Part shown: positions 23,240 through 34,934 of the stretch, in pieces
Position numbering within the stretch: the stretch's first letter is position 1
Layout: each line of letters begins with the position of its first letter
Source: Nicotiana tabacum
Taxonomy: Eukaryota; Streptophyta; Magnoliopsida; Solanales; Solanaceae
DNA length: 64,000 nt
Direction: 5' to 3'
NCBI RefSeq assembly: GCF_000715075.1
Contig: NC_134094.1
Coordinates: forward strand, 81,793,120 to 81,857,119
The notes under the pieces: generated by a model
Told to the model about the DNA's origin: nothing
What the model saw: the letters and a program-made list of their open reading frames with translations, nothing else
Databases searched by the model: none
Made by a program: the position numbers and the translations under genes

Positions 23240-23565
23240 CGTGGGCGAAGGTACTCTTGCGAACGCGAAGAGTAAATTGGACTGGCACACTTTGTGCTTC
23301 GCATTCGCGACAGGGAGAATGCGTTCATGAAGGGTTGAGGTGCGAAGCTTCGCGTTCGCGATTGAAGACTCGCGTTCGCGAAGGGAAAGAGGCTAACCAG
23401 GTAATTTGCCTTCGCGTTCGCGAAGGGAATCTCGCGTTCCCGAAGAACAAGCAAGGCAAGCTTTGCGTTCGCGAGATAGCCCTCGCGTTCGCTAAGGGTA
23501 AAATTAGATAGCCCAAATTTGTGCTTCGCGAACGCGAGGCACTGACCGCGTTCGCGAAGGGTAAA
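23240..23565. repeat. CGCGTTCGCG palindrome island
   Basis: Dense TTCGCGTTCGCGAAGGG, CTCGCGTTCGCG and TGCGAACGCGAAG words. They generate long open frames on both strands (for example 23119-23511 plus and 23188-23622 minus) that are not credible genes. Confidence 0.85.
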
Positions 23566-24559
23566 AATTCCAGAAACAGAACTTAAGTTCTGAAAAATGG
23601 GATTCGTCCCATTTTCAACCATTTTCTATTTTTGAGCTCGGGCAAGGCGATTCTTGGGCGATTTTCACGAAAAAATATTGGGGTAAGTATTACTTATCAT
23701 ATATTGATTATATTTCATGATTCCATACTCATTTACATCATGAATTCGTGGATTTATGGAAGAAAAATCAGATTTTTATAAAATCTTCCAAAAACGAAAA
23801 TTTAAGATTTGAGGGTCCATTTGACAACGGAATTTGATAATTTTTGTATGGTTGGACTCGTCTCGGAATGGGTGTTCGGATTTCGTATGTTTTTTCGAGA
23901 TTTGAGATATGGGCCTCACTGTCAATTTTTAAAGTGAATTTCGGTTTTTTATCCGAAAAATTAGTAAATTCATATGGAATTAATTCATATGATTCGTATT
24001 GAGTATATCGAATTGTTTGTGAATAGATTTGAAACTTTTGGAGGCAAATTTAAAAGGAAAAGTTGTGGTCGAGTAATTGATTGGAATTTGCAAAGCGAGG
24101 TAAGTGTCGTGGTTAACCTTGACTTGAGGGAATAGGACCCTTAAACTATTTGTTATGTGAAATGCATGTGAACGACGTATAGGCGAGGTGGCGAGTGTCT
24201 ATACGTCGTCAAATTAATTTTTTGCTTAATTACTTGAAAAATCATAAATTATTTTAAATCATTAATTAATTATTATAAAAATTGTTTCTCTCCTATTCTT
24301 TGTCAAATATTAATTCTTGAATTCCTGCAATAATTGTTTCATGTTATTTGATTTATGTGTCTTAATTGTTATTTGACATTTAGCATACTAAATATTAACT
24401 GCCTATTTTCTCCACTATTTTCACAATTAATTATTAATTGCCATTGTTTGTTCATAAATAAATTATAATTATTGTGTGTCTTGATGCTTAATAGTTTTTC
24501 ATTGAACGTGGTATTTATTGGAGTAATTTTTATTACATTTATGAGTTGTTTAAAGTTAT

Positions 24560-24790
24560 ATTGGTGGAACGGGTTGCACGCCGCAACGTAAATGAAAGTA
24601 TATCTATATATATTGGGGGATCAGATTGCACGCCGCAACAGACTTATTTAAAAGTCTATATTGGGGGATCGGATTACACGCTGCAACAGACTTATTTAAA
24701 AGTCTACATATACTTGATTAAAATAAATATATAGGAGGATTGAAAATGAATATGTTGTGTGAGATAGTTGCACGCTGCAACGGAAATTGA
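24560..24790. repeat. short repeats with GGGGGATCRGATT and CACGCYGCAAC
   Basis: Four imperfect units at about 24566, 24612, 24662 and 24752. Each has a TTGCACGCCGCAAC or TTACACGCTGCAAC core (an interrupted inverted repeat of TTGC/GCAA) followed by an AGACTTATTTAAAAGTCTA palindrome in the middle units. Confidence 0.75.
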
Positions 24791-24918
24791 TTGAAATAAT
24801 AATTGGTTATGACTGCTGAGTTGGCTTCAACTATTATAAATAAGTTACCTAGTTTATTTTTATTATTTGTTGTTGTTACTAATATTGCGTACATGTTAAT
24901 GTAAGTGACCTACCTTAG

Positions 24919-24940
24919 CCTCGTCACTACTTCGTCGAGG
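24919..24940 (+). other. conserved LTR stem-loop with invariant loop
   Basis: CCTCG-TCACTACTTCGT-CGAGG. The same loop core GTCACTACTT recurs in all six members of the long-LTR family in the window: plus sense here and at ~18268, and minus sense at ~10460, ~14800, ~20455 and 62526-62549. Paired arms vary but stay complementary in the better copies (AACCCC with GGGGTT at 62524-62551). Its role is unknown; I infer an RNA structure in the LTR transcript. Confidence 0.55.
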
Positions 24941-25611
24941 TTAGGCTCAGCACTTACCAGTATATGGGTCGGTGGTACTGATACTACACTCTCCACTTCT
25001 TGTGTAAATTTCGGAGTTGGTCCCAGCGGCGTACCATAGACTTGTTCGGATTTAAGCTACTAGAGGAGACTTGAGGTATAACTGTACGGCATCCGCAGTT
25101 TTGAAGTCCCCGTCTACTTTACTTTAGCTGTGTATTTGTTTCCAGACAATTTTATTTTATTCAGACCTTTATTTGTATTATTCTAGAAGCTCGTGCACTT
25201 GTGACACCAATTCTGGGATGATATTTAGACACCGTTATTTGTATGGGTTAATCACTACATTTCAAACCTTACTTCCGCATTTGTTTCTATTATTATTAAT
25301 AAATTTAAAAATTATTTTAAAATGAATAATATTATTCTAACATTGGCTTGCTTTGCAAGTGAAATGTTAGGCGCCACCACGGTCCAGAAGGTGGGAATTT
25401 CGGGTCGTGGCAACTCAAAACACAAATTAAATGATAAAAATAAAGACAAAATCATGGAATATAATAAATTCTAGGTGAAGAACACTTAACCAATCGATTT
25501 GCTTGACAAATTCACAAAGAATCGCTCAAAACCGAGCTCCACAAGTCAAGATATGATAAAAATGGCCTAACCCTTGATTTGGAAAATATATTATGCTGCC
25601 CAGGTGATTAT

Positions 25612-25955
25612 GCATCGCGAATGCGGAAGAAGAATCACGTTCGCGAAGAAGAAAAATGAGGGCTGCCAAGAAGACCCTTCGCGAACGCGAGTGAAGGGAC
25701 GCGAACACGAAGAACAAGGGACAGGAACCTACGCGAACGCGTAACGGGACACGCGAACGTGAAGTGTAAATGACCACCAGTGCCCAGGGCCTAGTTTTTA
25801 CTACGCGAATGCGGAAAGGAGGATGCAAACGCAAAGAAGAGGATGTGCAGAGCTACGCGATCACGAGACATACTACGCGAATGCGAAGAAGGAAAATGTG
25901 GCAGGTCAGCAGAAACCTATGCGAACGCGAAAGGCACTTCGCGATCGCGAAGTAG
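25612..25955. repeat. CGCGAACGCGA palindrome island
   Basis: Words ATCGCGAATGCGG, CTTCGCGAACGCGAG, TACGCGAACGCG and TTCGCGATCGCGAAG in the second half of the 20030-26664 LTR. Confidence 0.8.
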
Positions 25956-27361
25956 GACATCAGACACCAGAAACCAGCAATCCAAAACCTAAAGAAATGG
26001 ACCGTAGCCCAACCAAAACTCACCCGAGGCCCCCAGGACCCCGTCTAAATACACCAACAAGTTTCATAACCTAACATGGACTCGCTCGAGGTCTCAAATC
26101 ACATCAAACAACGTCGAAACTACAAATCGCACCATGAATCAAACTTATGAACTTTCAAATCTTCCAACTTCTAAAACTCGCGCCGAAACCTAACAAATCA
26201 ACCCGGAATGACGTCAAATTTTGCAGGCAAGTCCCAAATGACATAATAGAGTTGTTCCAACTATCAGAATTTTATTTTGACCTCGATATCATTAAAGCCA
26301 ACTATTGGTCAAACCTATCAACCTTTAAAACTTTAACTTTTTCAACTTTCGCCGAACTGCTCCAAATTACCCTACGGACCTCCAAATCTAAATCCGGACG
26401 TACGCCTATGTCCAAAATCACCATTCTAACCTGTTGGAATCATCCAAAACCCATTTCAGAGCCGTTTATATAAAAGTCAAATTGCAGTAAACTCTTACCG
26501 CTTAAGCTTCCAAAACTTGAATCCTCCTTCCGATTTGACTCTGAATCGTCCGGTAATTGAATTCAACCACGCACGCAAGTCAATGCACATAATACGAAGC
26601 TTCTCAAGACCTTATGCCGCCGAACGGGACTTAAATTCTCAAAACGACCGATTGGGTCGTTACAGTTATTGGGTTATTTCCATTAAGACAATGATTATCT
26701 TCTTTCTGCAAAGTAATCAATTTGAATTGTTAGTATAAAATCGGTCACTATTGTTTGCCATTCAATCTCTCTTATTGTTGGTATTCCCTGTCAGTTCCAT
26801 ATCTTCCATATCCTACCGAAACTAATTACAGTCACCAACTTCATTCACTCCTTTCCACCCGAGGACAGAAGAAAGAGTTGCACGAAGGAAATAAGCGAGT
26901 GTACTTTTTAAATATATAATAGGATTTTTATGTGGGTTATCTTCCTTGCATTCTGAAAACTCCATTGTTTTCATATATCTTGTTCTTAACAAGAGAGTGA
27001 GAATTTCACATTAAACCAGATGGAGAAATGGAGGAGAAAGGTGAAAAATGGAGAAGAAAGGTGAAAGAATGAAGAAGAAAAGTGAAATATAAAGAAAACG
27101 TGAAAAAAAAATACAAAATTTTAGAAAATATAAGGGCTAATTAGTAGTTAGACACTGTCTTGTGAGCCATTTTGATGGATTTTTCTAGCCTTCACGCGCT
27201 CTTTCACGAGTTGTTACACACACATAAATAGCGAATGAGTTTTAATACGAAGGAGGATATAGTTCGGGGGATTTTTGAGGACAGACGATAGTTTAGGTAA
27301 TAGGGAACTTACAAAAATATGATAGTTTAGACAGATTTTAGGATATTTACTCTTATATAAA

Positions 27362-28151
27362 TTGTACTAATATTTAGGCATTAGTTTATAGATGCACATT
27401 ATGTTTTTTGCGTTCATACATCACACCATTTCTCTTGCATTGGCTCTTGTTTAGGTAGCAATAAAACTTTACCTTTGCGTATAGTTTAATTATTTTGCTA
27501 GTGTTATTGTTTCTTGAACGCGCTTTAGATGATTGGGTGATGCCTTTATGTATTTAACGCAATCTGATATTTGTGTTTTCATCGACGAACAAGAATCTGT
27601 CGTTGACTTAAGTATACATGTAGGCAATCTTTTTGCTTTTTATTTCATTATGTCAATTTTTATATTTTTGTATGCGCAGTTAAAGTTCTCAATAAATCAT
27701 TCTCATCTGTGATTTTGTCTGTTATAATTAGAGGTCGTTTTATTAAAACCTCTAGATTGTCATGTTCATATATAATTAAATAGTACTATTACTTACCATG
27801 CAATTCCTTTATTTTTTACTTTATAGTGTATTTTCACGTATTAATTGACTTTCTGCTTCTGCTTCTGCTCTCCTTGGTTTTGTTGGTTCAAGTACTCCTT
27901 TATGCATCACTCGAAGTTCTAAAATTTATTTGCTTAATTATGCGTTGTTTCTCATTTATATCTATTCTGTTCCTATATTATTTTTTATTTATAAAAGCAT
28001 GAAATTTAATTAGACACAAAATATTGGTCGACCTTTTTATCATTCATAAGTGTATTATGTGTTGAATAACATGAATTACAACTAATTTTAAAAAACTTCT
28101 TACTTTTTGGTATTTATTATTTGACATTTTTTGTTAATAGAACTTAAAAGT
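27362..28151. other. AT-rich spacer without recognised gene
   Basis: About 790 bp of AT-rich DNA between the MULE target duplication and the Tat element. No motif or open frame of note. Confidence 0.6.
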
Positions 28152-28156
28152 CTATT

Positions 28157-28887
28157 TGTATACGGTCGAAATGGATTTCAGCCTTGGCATGTCCGGTACG
28201 GTTCAAAGGGTGGTGTATCGAATTAAGATCCCGAAGGGGGGAACGAACTAACCTAGAGCCCGGGGAAGCCGGTCCGTATTGAGATCGATATCATAATCAA
28301 ATTCGAATAAGAATCGAACCATGGCGCGGGTAGATCTATCGTGCTGATAATTCAAAAATCAACCTACATCGACCTGGAATCCATCCGAGGGCTCGAACCA
28401 GGATCGGGCTCGAACCAAGATCACGAGTTCGAGCCGAAATCAAGCTCGAACCAAAATTGAAGATTCTAAGCAAGATCGAGCTCGCAGATAAAGGCCGTTG
28501 TAATCTCACTAGAGGGAATCTTGGCAGAAATTATGGAAAAGCTGATTTATCATGGGTCTCCCAATGAATGTTTATTTTATTATACTTGGAGTCAAACCCT
28601 TTCACTATAAAAGGGCTTGTTTACCATTTCTTGAGGGCATCTTTTTTGAGACTTAAACGATCAAAAACTGTATTATTTTCTTTGTAAGGAAGAGGGATCA
28701 TTCTAGTTTCTTAGATTGATTATATTTTGTAAAATCCTAAATTCACTGTTCATAATCGATTCGCCTGGATTACGTTTTCTCCAACCTATATTCATCCTTT
28801 TATTTATCCTAGCATTCTGTATTAAGTTGTACCACATATCTTCGGAACTGCGTATAAATTCAACTATATCCATTTTTCGGAAAAACA
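28157..28887 (+). repeat. 5' LTR of Tat element (731 bp)
   Basis: TGTATACGGTCGAAATGG to TTTCGGAAAAACA. Contains repeated GGCTCGAAC and GATCGAGCTCG words in its first half, a TATAAAAGG box at 28606-28614 and T-rich sequence after it. The primer site abuts its end. Confidence 0.93.
28606..28614 (+). promoter_or_regulatory. TATA box of Tat LTR
   Basis: TATAAAAGG in the context TTTCACTATAAAAGGGC; the same box is at 38697-38705 in the 3' LTR and, as TATAAAGG, at 57963 in the second copy. It is about 280 bp before the LTR end, consistent with an R/U5 boundary downstream. Confidence 0.75.
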
Positions 28888-28906
28888 GTTTGGCGCCTAC
28901 CGTGGG
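28888..28906 (+). promoter_or_regulatory. primer binding site (Tat type)
   Basis: GTTTGGCGCCTACCGTGGG immediately after the LTR. The TTTGGCGCC form is typical of Tat/Athila-type elements, usually assigned to a tRNA other than initiator Met (often Arg). The tRNA identity is from family knowledge, not tested here. Confidence 0.75.
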
Positions 28907-28977
28907 GCCGAGGATAACAGTGGTCACTTATTTCCGAAAACACCTTCAATTCAGGTCTTCGAATAACCACCGACCGA

Positions 28978-30675
28978 ATGGCTCCACCGACCGATTACGA
29001 AGCTGGCCTTCAAGATGAAACCAACAACTTGGCACTACCCGAGATTCGAGCCGAAATACCACTAGATGTCAATTCACAAATTACTTTGGAAGCAAACCAG
29101 CGTTCTGAACCGGAAAGAAGCATTCTGGGCGGTGCTCGATCCGTAGCCCAAGACACCCAAAACCCAGAGGAGATCGGGGCCAGCTTACGCATGATCTTCG
29201 AGATGCTGCAAGCCCAGCAATTAGCGATAACTCGGCTACAGGGCCAAACTCAAGCACAAAGCAGGCCGGTTTCCAATCCACTTCGAGAGGTCCGGCAGGG
29301 GTTACTTCGAGAGGTCACCCCCAGAACAGAGCTTGCCATAGTAAAATCTAACGAGCAGGAATCGGGGACTACTCCCGGAATTACTAAATTGCTCGAGGAA
29401 CTCACAAAACGAGTCGAAGCCAACGACAAAAGGGTGAAAACGTATAATGCCAGGGTCGATCAAATTCCGGGGGCTCCACTAATGGTAAAAGGGCTTGATT
29501 CAAAAAAATTCATATAAAAGCCTTTTCCATCGAGTGCGGCACCGAAGCCAATCCCCAAAAAGTTCCGTATGCCCGAAATTCCCAAATATAACGGTACTAC
29601 CGATCCTAACGAACATGTCACCTCTTACACGTGTGCCATAAAAGGCAACGATTTGGAAGATGATGAGATCGAATCCGTGCTATTGAAAAAGTTCGGGGAG
29701 ACCCTCTCGAAAGGAGCCATGATTTGGTACTACAACTTACCACCAAATTCCATCGATTCTTTTTCCATGTTAGTAGATTCATTCATAAAAGCACATGCTG
29801 GAGCCATAAAGGTTGCAACGAGAAAATCAGACCTCTTCAAAGTAAAGCAAAGGCAGGGAGAGATGCTGAGGGAATTCGTATCCCGATTTCAAATGGAACT
29901 CATGGAATCACCCCTGGTCACCGACGACTGGGCCGTACAAGCTTTCACCCAAGGGTTGAACGAGCTAAGTTCGACAGCATCACATTGGCTGAAGCAAAAT
30001 TTGATCGAGTATCCGGCGGTAACTTGGGCAGATGTGCACAACCGATATCAATCGAAAATTAGGGTCGAGGATGATCAGTCGGGGACCCCGTACGGACATG
30101 TTCGTCAGAACAGGACAGTTATTAATCAAAAGCAGATCGACAGAGAGCAAAGGTCAAATAGAGACCGATATCGACCGTACGTCACCGATCGAGTAAACAA
30201 TGGTTCAACACGCAACGCAGTTCCGAACAGTCACAGAATTGATCGGGGACAAAATTCTCGTGGGCTTATGAGTAAGAGCGGCTTCAACAAATATGTTGAG
30301 CCTATAGAAGCACCTCGACTATCAGAATATAACTTCAGCGTTGGCGCATCCGCTCTCGTGTCGGCCATCGGACGCATCGAAGACACTAAATGGCCTCGAC
30401 CAATGCAAACCAATCCTGCCTAGAGAAATCCCAATCAAACGTGCGAATATCATGGTACCCATGGCCACAGAACGGAAGATTGCAAGCAACTAAGAGAGGA
30501 AATAGCTCGCCTATTTAACAAAGGGCATCTTTGGGAGTTTCTGAGTGATAGGGCAAAGAGCCATTTTAGAAGTAGGGATTTTAGCAAGCAGAACGAGCAA
30601 GAAGAACCACAGCACGTTATCTACATGATCATCGGCGGAACCGATACCCCCCCGGGGACAAAACATCGATGGTGA
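28978..30675 (+). pseudogene. gag: gag (capsid and nucleocapsid) of Tat element
   Basis: Gag forms the virus-like particle that packages element RNA. One frame runs from ATG 28978 to TGA 30673-30675, with two in-frame stops: TAA 29515-29517 and TAG 30421-30423. Both sit where the related sequence context suggests a Gln codon, so C-to-T changes are likely. The N-terminal ~180 residues are Glu/Gln-rich and lead into the retrotransposon Gag domain (about 29569-30090), with the family-typical strings MPEIPKYNGTTDPNEH, WYYNLPP and GEMLREFVSRFQ. Near the end lies a CCHC-like knuckle of the Tat type, CEYHGTHGHRTEDC (about 30442-30483). The protease frame starts in another phase at 30669, so a frameshift or deletion has uncoupled gag from pol. 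Confidence 0.88.
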
Positions 30676-33600
30676 GGGAAAAGCGATCTCGGACTCAAGA
30701 CTACGCACCCATGGAGACTTTGTCCTTCGGTGATGAAGATGCAGAGGGAGTCATCCAACCTCACAACGACGCACTGGTAATATCCGTACTCGTAAATAAA
30801 ACTAAAATTAAGCGTGTGTTGATCGATCCAGGTAGCTCGGCCAATATCATCCGATTGAAGGTAGTAGAGCAGCTCGGCCTGCAGGATCGGATCGTACCTG
30901 CAACTCTGGTCCTAAACGGGTTCAATATGGCATGCGAAACCACCAAAGGGGAGATAGCCTTACCAATAAACGTGGCCGGAACTGTCCAGGAAATAAAGTT
31001 TCACGTGATCGAAGGCGATATGAGGTATAACGCCCTTTTCGGAAGGCCATCGATCCACAACATGAGAGCCGTGCCTTCGACCATACACCAGGTCCTCAAA
31101 TTTCCAGCGTCGGGAGATGTCAAAATGGTATACGGAGAGCAATCAGCCGCAAAAGAAATGTTCGCCGTCGACGAAGCCAAACCAATGTCCTCACTTTCGC
31201 CGATAAAAGGATCGGGCCCGGAAGGAGAACGGGACACCAAATAGCAATCACAGATAGCGACTTCAACCCAGCCAAACAACCAGAAAGTCAAAGAGGATGG
31301 GGACCAAAGGGTCCCTCGATCTTTCGTAATTCCCGATGACTCTGATGCCACAAAATCAACGATCGAAGAGCTAGAGCAAGTCGTATTAATCGAGCGCCGG
31401 CCAGAGCAAAAGGTATACTTGGGAACGGGGTTGAGCCCCGAACTCAGGAAGAAACTCGTTCAATTTCTTATCAATAACATCAATTGTTTCGCCTGGTCCC
31501 ATTTAGATATAACAGGGATCCCGCCGGACATAATGACACATCAGCTAAGTTTGGACCATAGGTTCAGACCGGTGAAGCAAAAAAAAAGACCTCAGTTCGA
31601 TAGAAAGAACGCCTTTATAAAGGACGAGGTAACCAAACTTCTCAAAATAGGGTCCATTCGGGAGGTAAAATATCCCGAATGGCTAGCCAACGTAGTTGTA
31701 GTCCCTATAAAAGGGGACAAACTTAGAATGTACGTGGACTATAAGGATTTGAACAAAGCATGCCCCAAAGATTCTTTTCTGTTGCCCAACATCGATCGCA
31801 TGATCGATGCCACGGCCGGCCACGAGATCCTCACTTTTCTCGATGCCTATTCCGGGTATAATCAAATACAGATGAACCCGGAGGACCAGGAAAAAACCTC
31901 ATTTGTCACCAAATATGGAACGTATTGTTATAATGTGATGCCCTTCGGGCTAAAAAACGCAGGGGCCACTTACCAACGCCTAGTGAATAAAATGTTCGAA
32001 GAACAAATAGGAAAATCAATGGAGGTTTATATTGATGACATGTTAGTCAAATCCCTGCGCGCAGAGGACCATTTAATTCATTTGCAGGAAATGTTCGAGA
32101 TTCTGAGGAAATACAAAATGAAGCTCAACCCCGAAAAATGTGCCTTCGGGGTCGGTTCGGGCAAGTTCCTCAGCTTCATGGTATCACATCGGGGAATAGA
32201 GATTAACCCCGAAAAAATTAGGGCCGTCGAAGACATCACCGTCATAGACAGCGTGAAGGCCGTGCAAAGACTAACGGGTCGGATCGCCGCCCTAAGCCGA
32301 TTCATATCGAGATCATCCGATCAAAGTCATGAATTATTTTCTCTACTCAAAAAGAAGAATGATTTTTCTTGGACCCCGGAGTGCCAATAAGCATTAGAAG
32401 GACTAAAACGATATCTATCAAGCGCACCACTGCTTCACACTCCAAAAACCGATGAGAAACTTTGTTTGTACTTGGCAGTATCGGAAGTCGCCGTAAGCGG
32501 TGTCCTAGTTCGAGAAGAGCAAGGTACGCAATTCCCAGTTTATTATACAAGTCGAACCTTAGGAGAGGCGGAAACTAGATATCCGCTCCTAGAAAGGTTG
32601 GCGCTTGCACTGATAAGCGCCTCAAGGAAGTTAAGGCCATACTTCCAATGTCACCCCATATGCGTATTGTCTACTTACCCACTTCGTAATATTTTGCACA
32701 AACCCGAGTTATCAGGCCAACTGGCCAAATGGATCGTCGAACTCAGTGGGTAAGATATAGAATATCGACCCCGCACGGCCATCAAGTCTCAAGTCCTAGC
32801 AGACTTCGTGGCCGATTTCACACCAGCCCTCGTACCCGAAGCCGAAAAAGAACTGTTGAAATCAGGTACATCATCGGGGGTATGGATCCTTTTTACGGAT
32901 GGGGCTTCAAACGTAAAGGGGTCCGGGCTGGGCATAGTTTTGAAACCACCCACGGGTGGCATTATTAGACAATCTATTAAAACTATCAGGTTGATTAACA
33001 ACGAGGCCGAGTACGAAGCCATGATTGCAGGTCTCGAGCTAGCTAGAAATTTGGGAGCAGAAATCGTTGAAGCCAACTGCAACTCCTTACTGGTGGTAAG
33101 TCAAGTAAACAAAACTTTTGAAGTTCGAGAAGGTAGAATACAGAGGTATTTAGATAAACTGCTTATTACTTTGCGCCATTTCAAACGATGGACTTTACGA
33201 CATGTGCCACGGGAACAGAATAATGAGGCCGACGCACTGGCGAATTTGGGGTCATCGGTCGAGGTAGATGATATGGGCTCGGGGAATGTAGTTCAACTTT
33301 TGAGATCGGTAATCGAAGAAGGGCACGCCGAAATAAATTCTACAAGCTTAACCTGGGATTGGAGAAACAAGTACATCGAATATTTGAAAAACGAAAAACT
33401 CCCATTGGACCCTAAATATTCCAGAACCCTACGGACCAAGGCTGCTCGATTCACTCTGGCTTCAGATGGAACACTGTACCGAAGAACGTTCGATGGACCA
33501 TTGGCGGTATGCTTGGATCCGGAGAATGTCGATTATGTCCTACGGGAAGTGCATGAGGGTACTTGCGGGAATCACTCTGGAGCCGACACATTAGCCCAAA

Positions 33601-34586
33601 AAATAATCAGAGCAGGGTATTATTGGATCGATATGGGCAAAGATACGAAGGAATTCGTTTGTAAATATGATAAATGTCAAAGGTTTGCACCAATGATCCA
33701 CCAGCCCAGAGAACAACTCCACTCGGTCCTATCCCCATGTCCTTTCATGAAATGGGGAATGGATATCGTCGGCCCTCTGCCATCAACCCCAGGTAAATCC
33801 AAATTCATTTTGTTTATGACTGACTATTTTTCTAAATGGGTTGAAGCACAGGTGTTCGAGAAAATAAGAGAGAAAGAAGTTATAGACTTTATATGGGATC
33901 ATATCATATACCGGTTCGGGATACCCGCCGAAATAGTATGTGACAATGGAAAGCAATTCATTGGCGGCAAAGTAACAGGATTCCTCGAAGACCACAAGAT
34001 AAGAAGGATACTATCAACGCCGTACCACCCCAGTGGGAACGGGCAGGCCGAATCAACGAATAAAACTGTCATTCAAAACTTAAAGAAGAGATTGAACGAT
34101 GCTAAAGGGAGATGGAGAGAAATCCTACCCGAAGTCCTTTGGGCATATCGGACAACATCAAAATCCAGTACGGGGGCGACCCCGTTCTCCTTAGTATATG
34201 GATCCGAAGCATTGCTACCAGTCGAGGTTGGTGAACCCAGTGCCAGATTTTGGTTCTCGACGGAAGAATCAAATAACGAGGCTATGAACACAAGCCTCGA
34301 ACTATCGGACAAAAGGCGAGAAACTGCCCTCGTCCGGATGGCCGCCCAAAAGCAGCGAATCGAAAGGTATTATAATCGAAGAACCAAGCTCTGCCATTTC
34401 AAGCCAGGGGACTTAGTGTTGAGAAAAATTACCATCAATACCCGGAATCTGAATGAAGGGAAGCTAGGACCGAATTGGGAAGGACCATATCAGGTACTCG
34501 AGGATATCGGAAAGGGGTTGTACAGGATCGACGTTATAAACGGCAAACAGTTATCAAGCAACTGGAATGTATCACATCTAAAATGA
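30669..34586 (+). pseudogene. pol: pol (protease, RT, dual RNase H, integrase) of Tat element
   Basis: A single frame from 30669 to TGA 34584-34586 with in-frame stops at 31242-31244, 32388-32390 and 32751-32753. Aspartic protease: LIDPGSSAN at about 30822-30848. Reverse transcriptase (31419-32330): FLDAYSGYNQI and the catalytic YIDDMLVKS (about 32028-32054). Then the Ty3-type RNase H with its connection (32391-32753), and a second, archaeal-like RNase H (about 32872-33245) with FTDGAS, NNEAEYEA and NNEADALAN carrying acidic residues. Integrase: HHCC zinc domain (about 33550-33690, H...H...CKYDKC), then the DDE core (MDIVGPLP; VCDNGKQF; GQAEST) and the RTKLCHFKPGDLVL C-terminus. Apart from the three stops the protein is collinear with the family. 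Confidence 0.92.
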
Positions 34587-34934
34587 TACTACTGTTAAGG
34601 TACAACCTTTCCATATTCGTTTATATCTCAAAACTGATCCCTGCAGAAGTCCGAACAAGGGACGGATCTCTCATCAGAAAGCACGCGTTACACTCTTTTT
34701 TCCTTATACCGGTTTTATCCCAAATGATTTTTTTGGCAAGGTTTTTAATGAGGCAACCACTGGTCGTGCAGCATTTATAATGATATCCGAGGCCTCGTAA
34801 GAGAGTTACTTCACAGCAACAGGGTCCCGATAGGAAAACTGTAAAGAGCCAAATGGTCGAAGCAAGCCACGCTCATATAAATTGGCCCGAACCCGGACGT
34901 GTATTAACATGCGAATAATTAAGATATAATGCGA
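34587..34934 (+). other. 3' untranslated stretch after pol
   Basis: Non-coding sequence between the pol stop and the 100-bp repeat array. Parts of it (for example CGCGTTACACTCTTTTTTCC and GGCAAGGTTTTTAATGAGGC) are also found at the same place in the second Tat copy (about 52935-53010), so it belongs to the element. Confidence 0.7.

Larger units (their letters stand above)
22520..25412 (+). mobile_element. plus-sense solo LTR (2.9 kb) nested in 20030-26664
   Basis: Starts TGTGATGACCC at 22520 and ends TTTCGGGTCGTGGCA at 25412. The 5 bp on each side are ACTCA (22515-22519 and 25413-25417). At 2,893 bp with no interior it is a solo LTR. From its 5' end it holds a CGCGTTCGCGAAGG island (23240-23565), a variable zone with TTGGGGGATC and CACGC(C/T)GCAAC repeats (24560-24790), the stem-loop 24919-24940 and the tail AAATGTTAGGCGCCACCACG. 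It is the youngest layer of this nest, because it interrupts the LTR that interrupts the MULE. Confidence 0.9.
20030..26664 (-). mobile_element. minus-sense solo LTR (3.7 kb) inside MULE, itself split
   Basis: Starts TGTCTCGATCC at 20030 and ends GGGTCGTTACA at 26664. Flanked by exact GTTAT duplications (20025-20029 and 26665-26669). Related to the 10060 LTR throughout, including the stem-loop (about 20440-20475) and the terminal segment. A plus-sense solo LTR with its own duplication occupies 22520-25412; without it the unit is ~3.74 kb, the size of one LTR, with no interior. So it is a solo LTR left after LTR-LTR recombination, with the target duplication preserved. Confidence 0.85.
19586..27352. 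mobile_element. non-autonomous Mutator-like (MULE) transposon split by nested LTRs
   Basis: The left end (19586 onward) GAGTAAATACCCTAAAAT and the reverse complement of the right end (27352 backward) GAGTAAATATCCTAAAAT start long terminal inverted repeats. They stay alignable for about 110 bp, through TCTAAACTATC and GAACTATATYCTCCTTC words, and more weakly to ~200 bp. The 9 bp just outside are TTGTATAAA (19577-19585) and TTATATAAA (27353-27361), 8 of 9 identical, the size expected of Mutator superfamily elements. Removing the LTR nest at 20030-26664 and its duplication leaves about 1.13 kb without a transposase, so it would depend on an enzyme supplied elsewhere. Confidence 0.8.
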
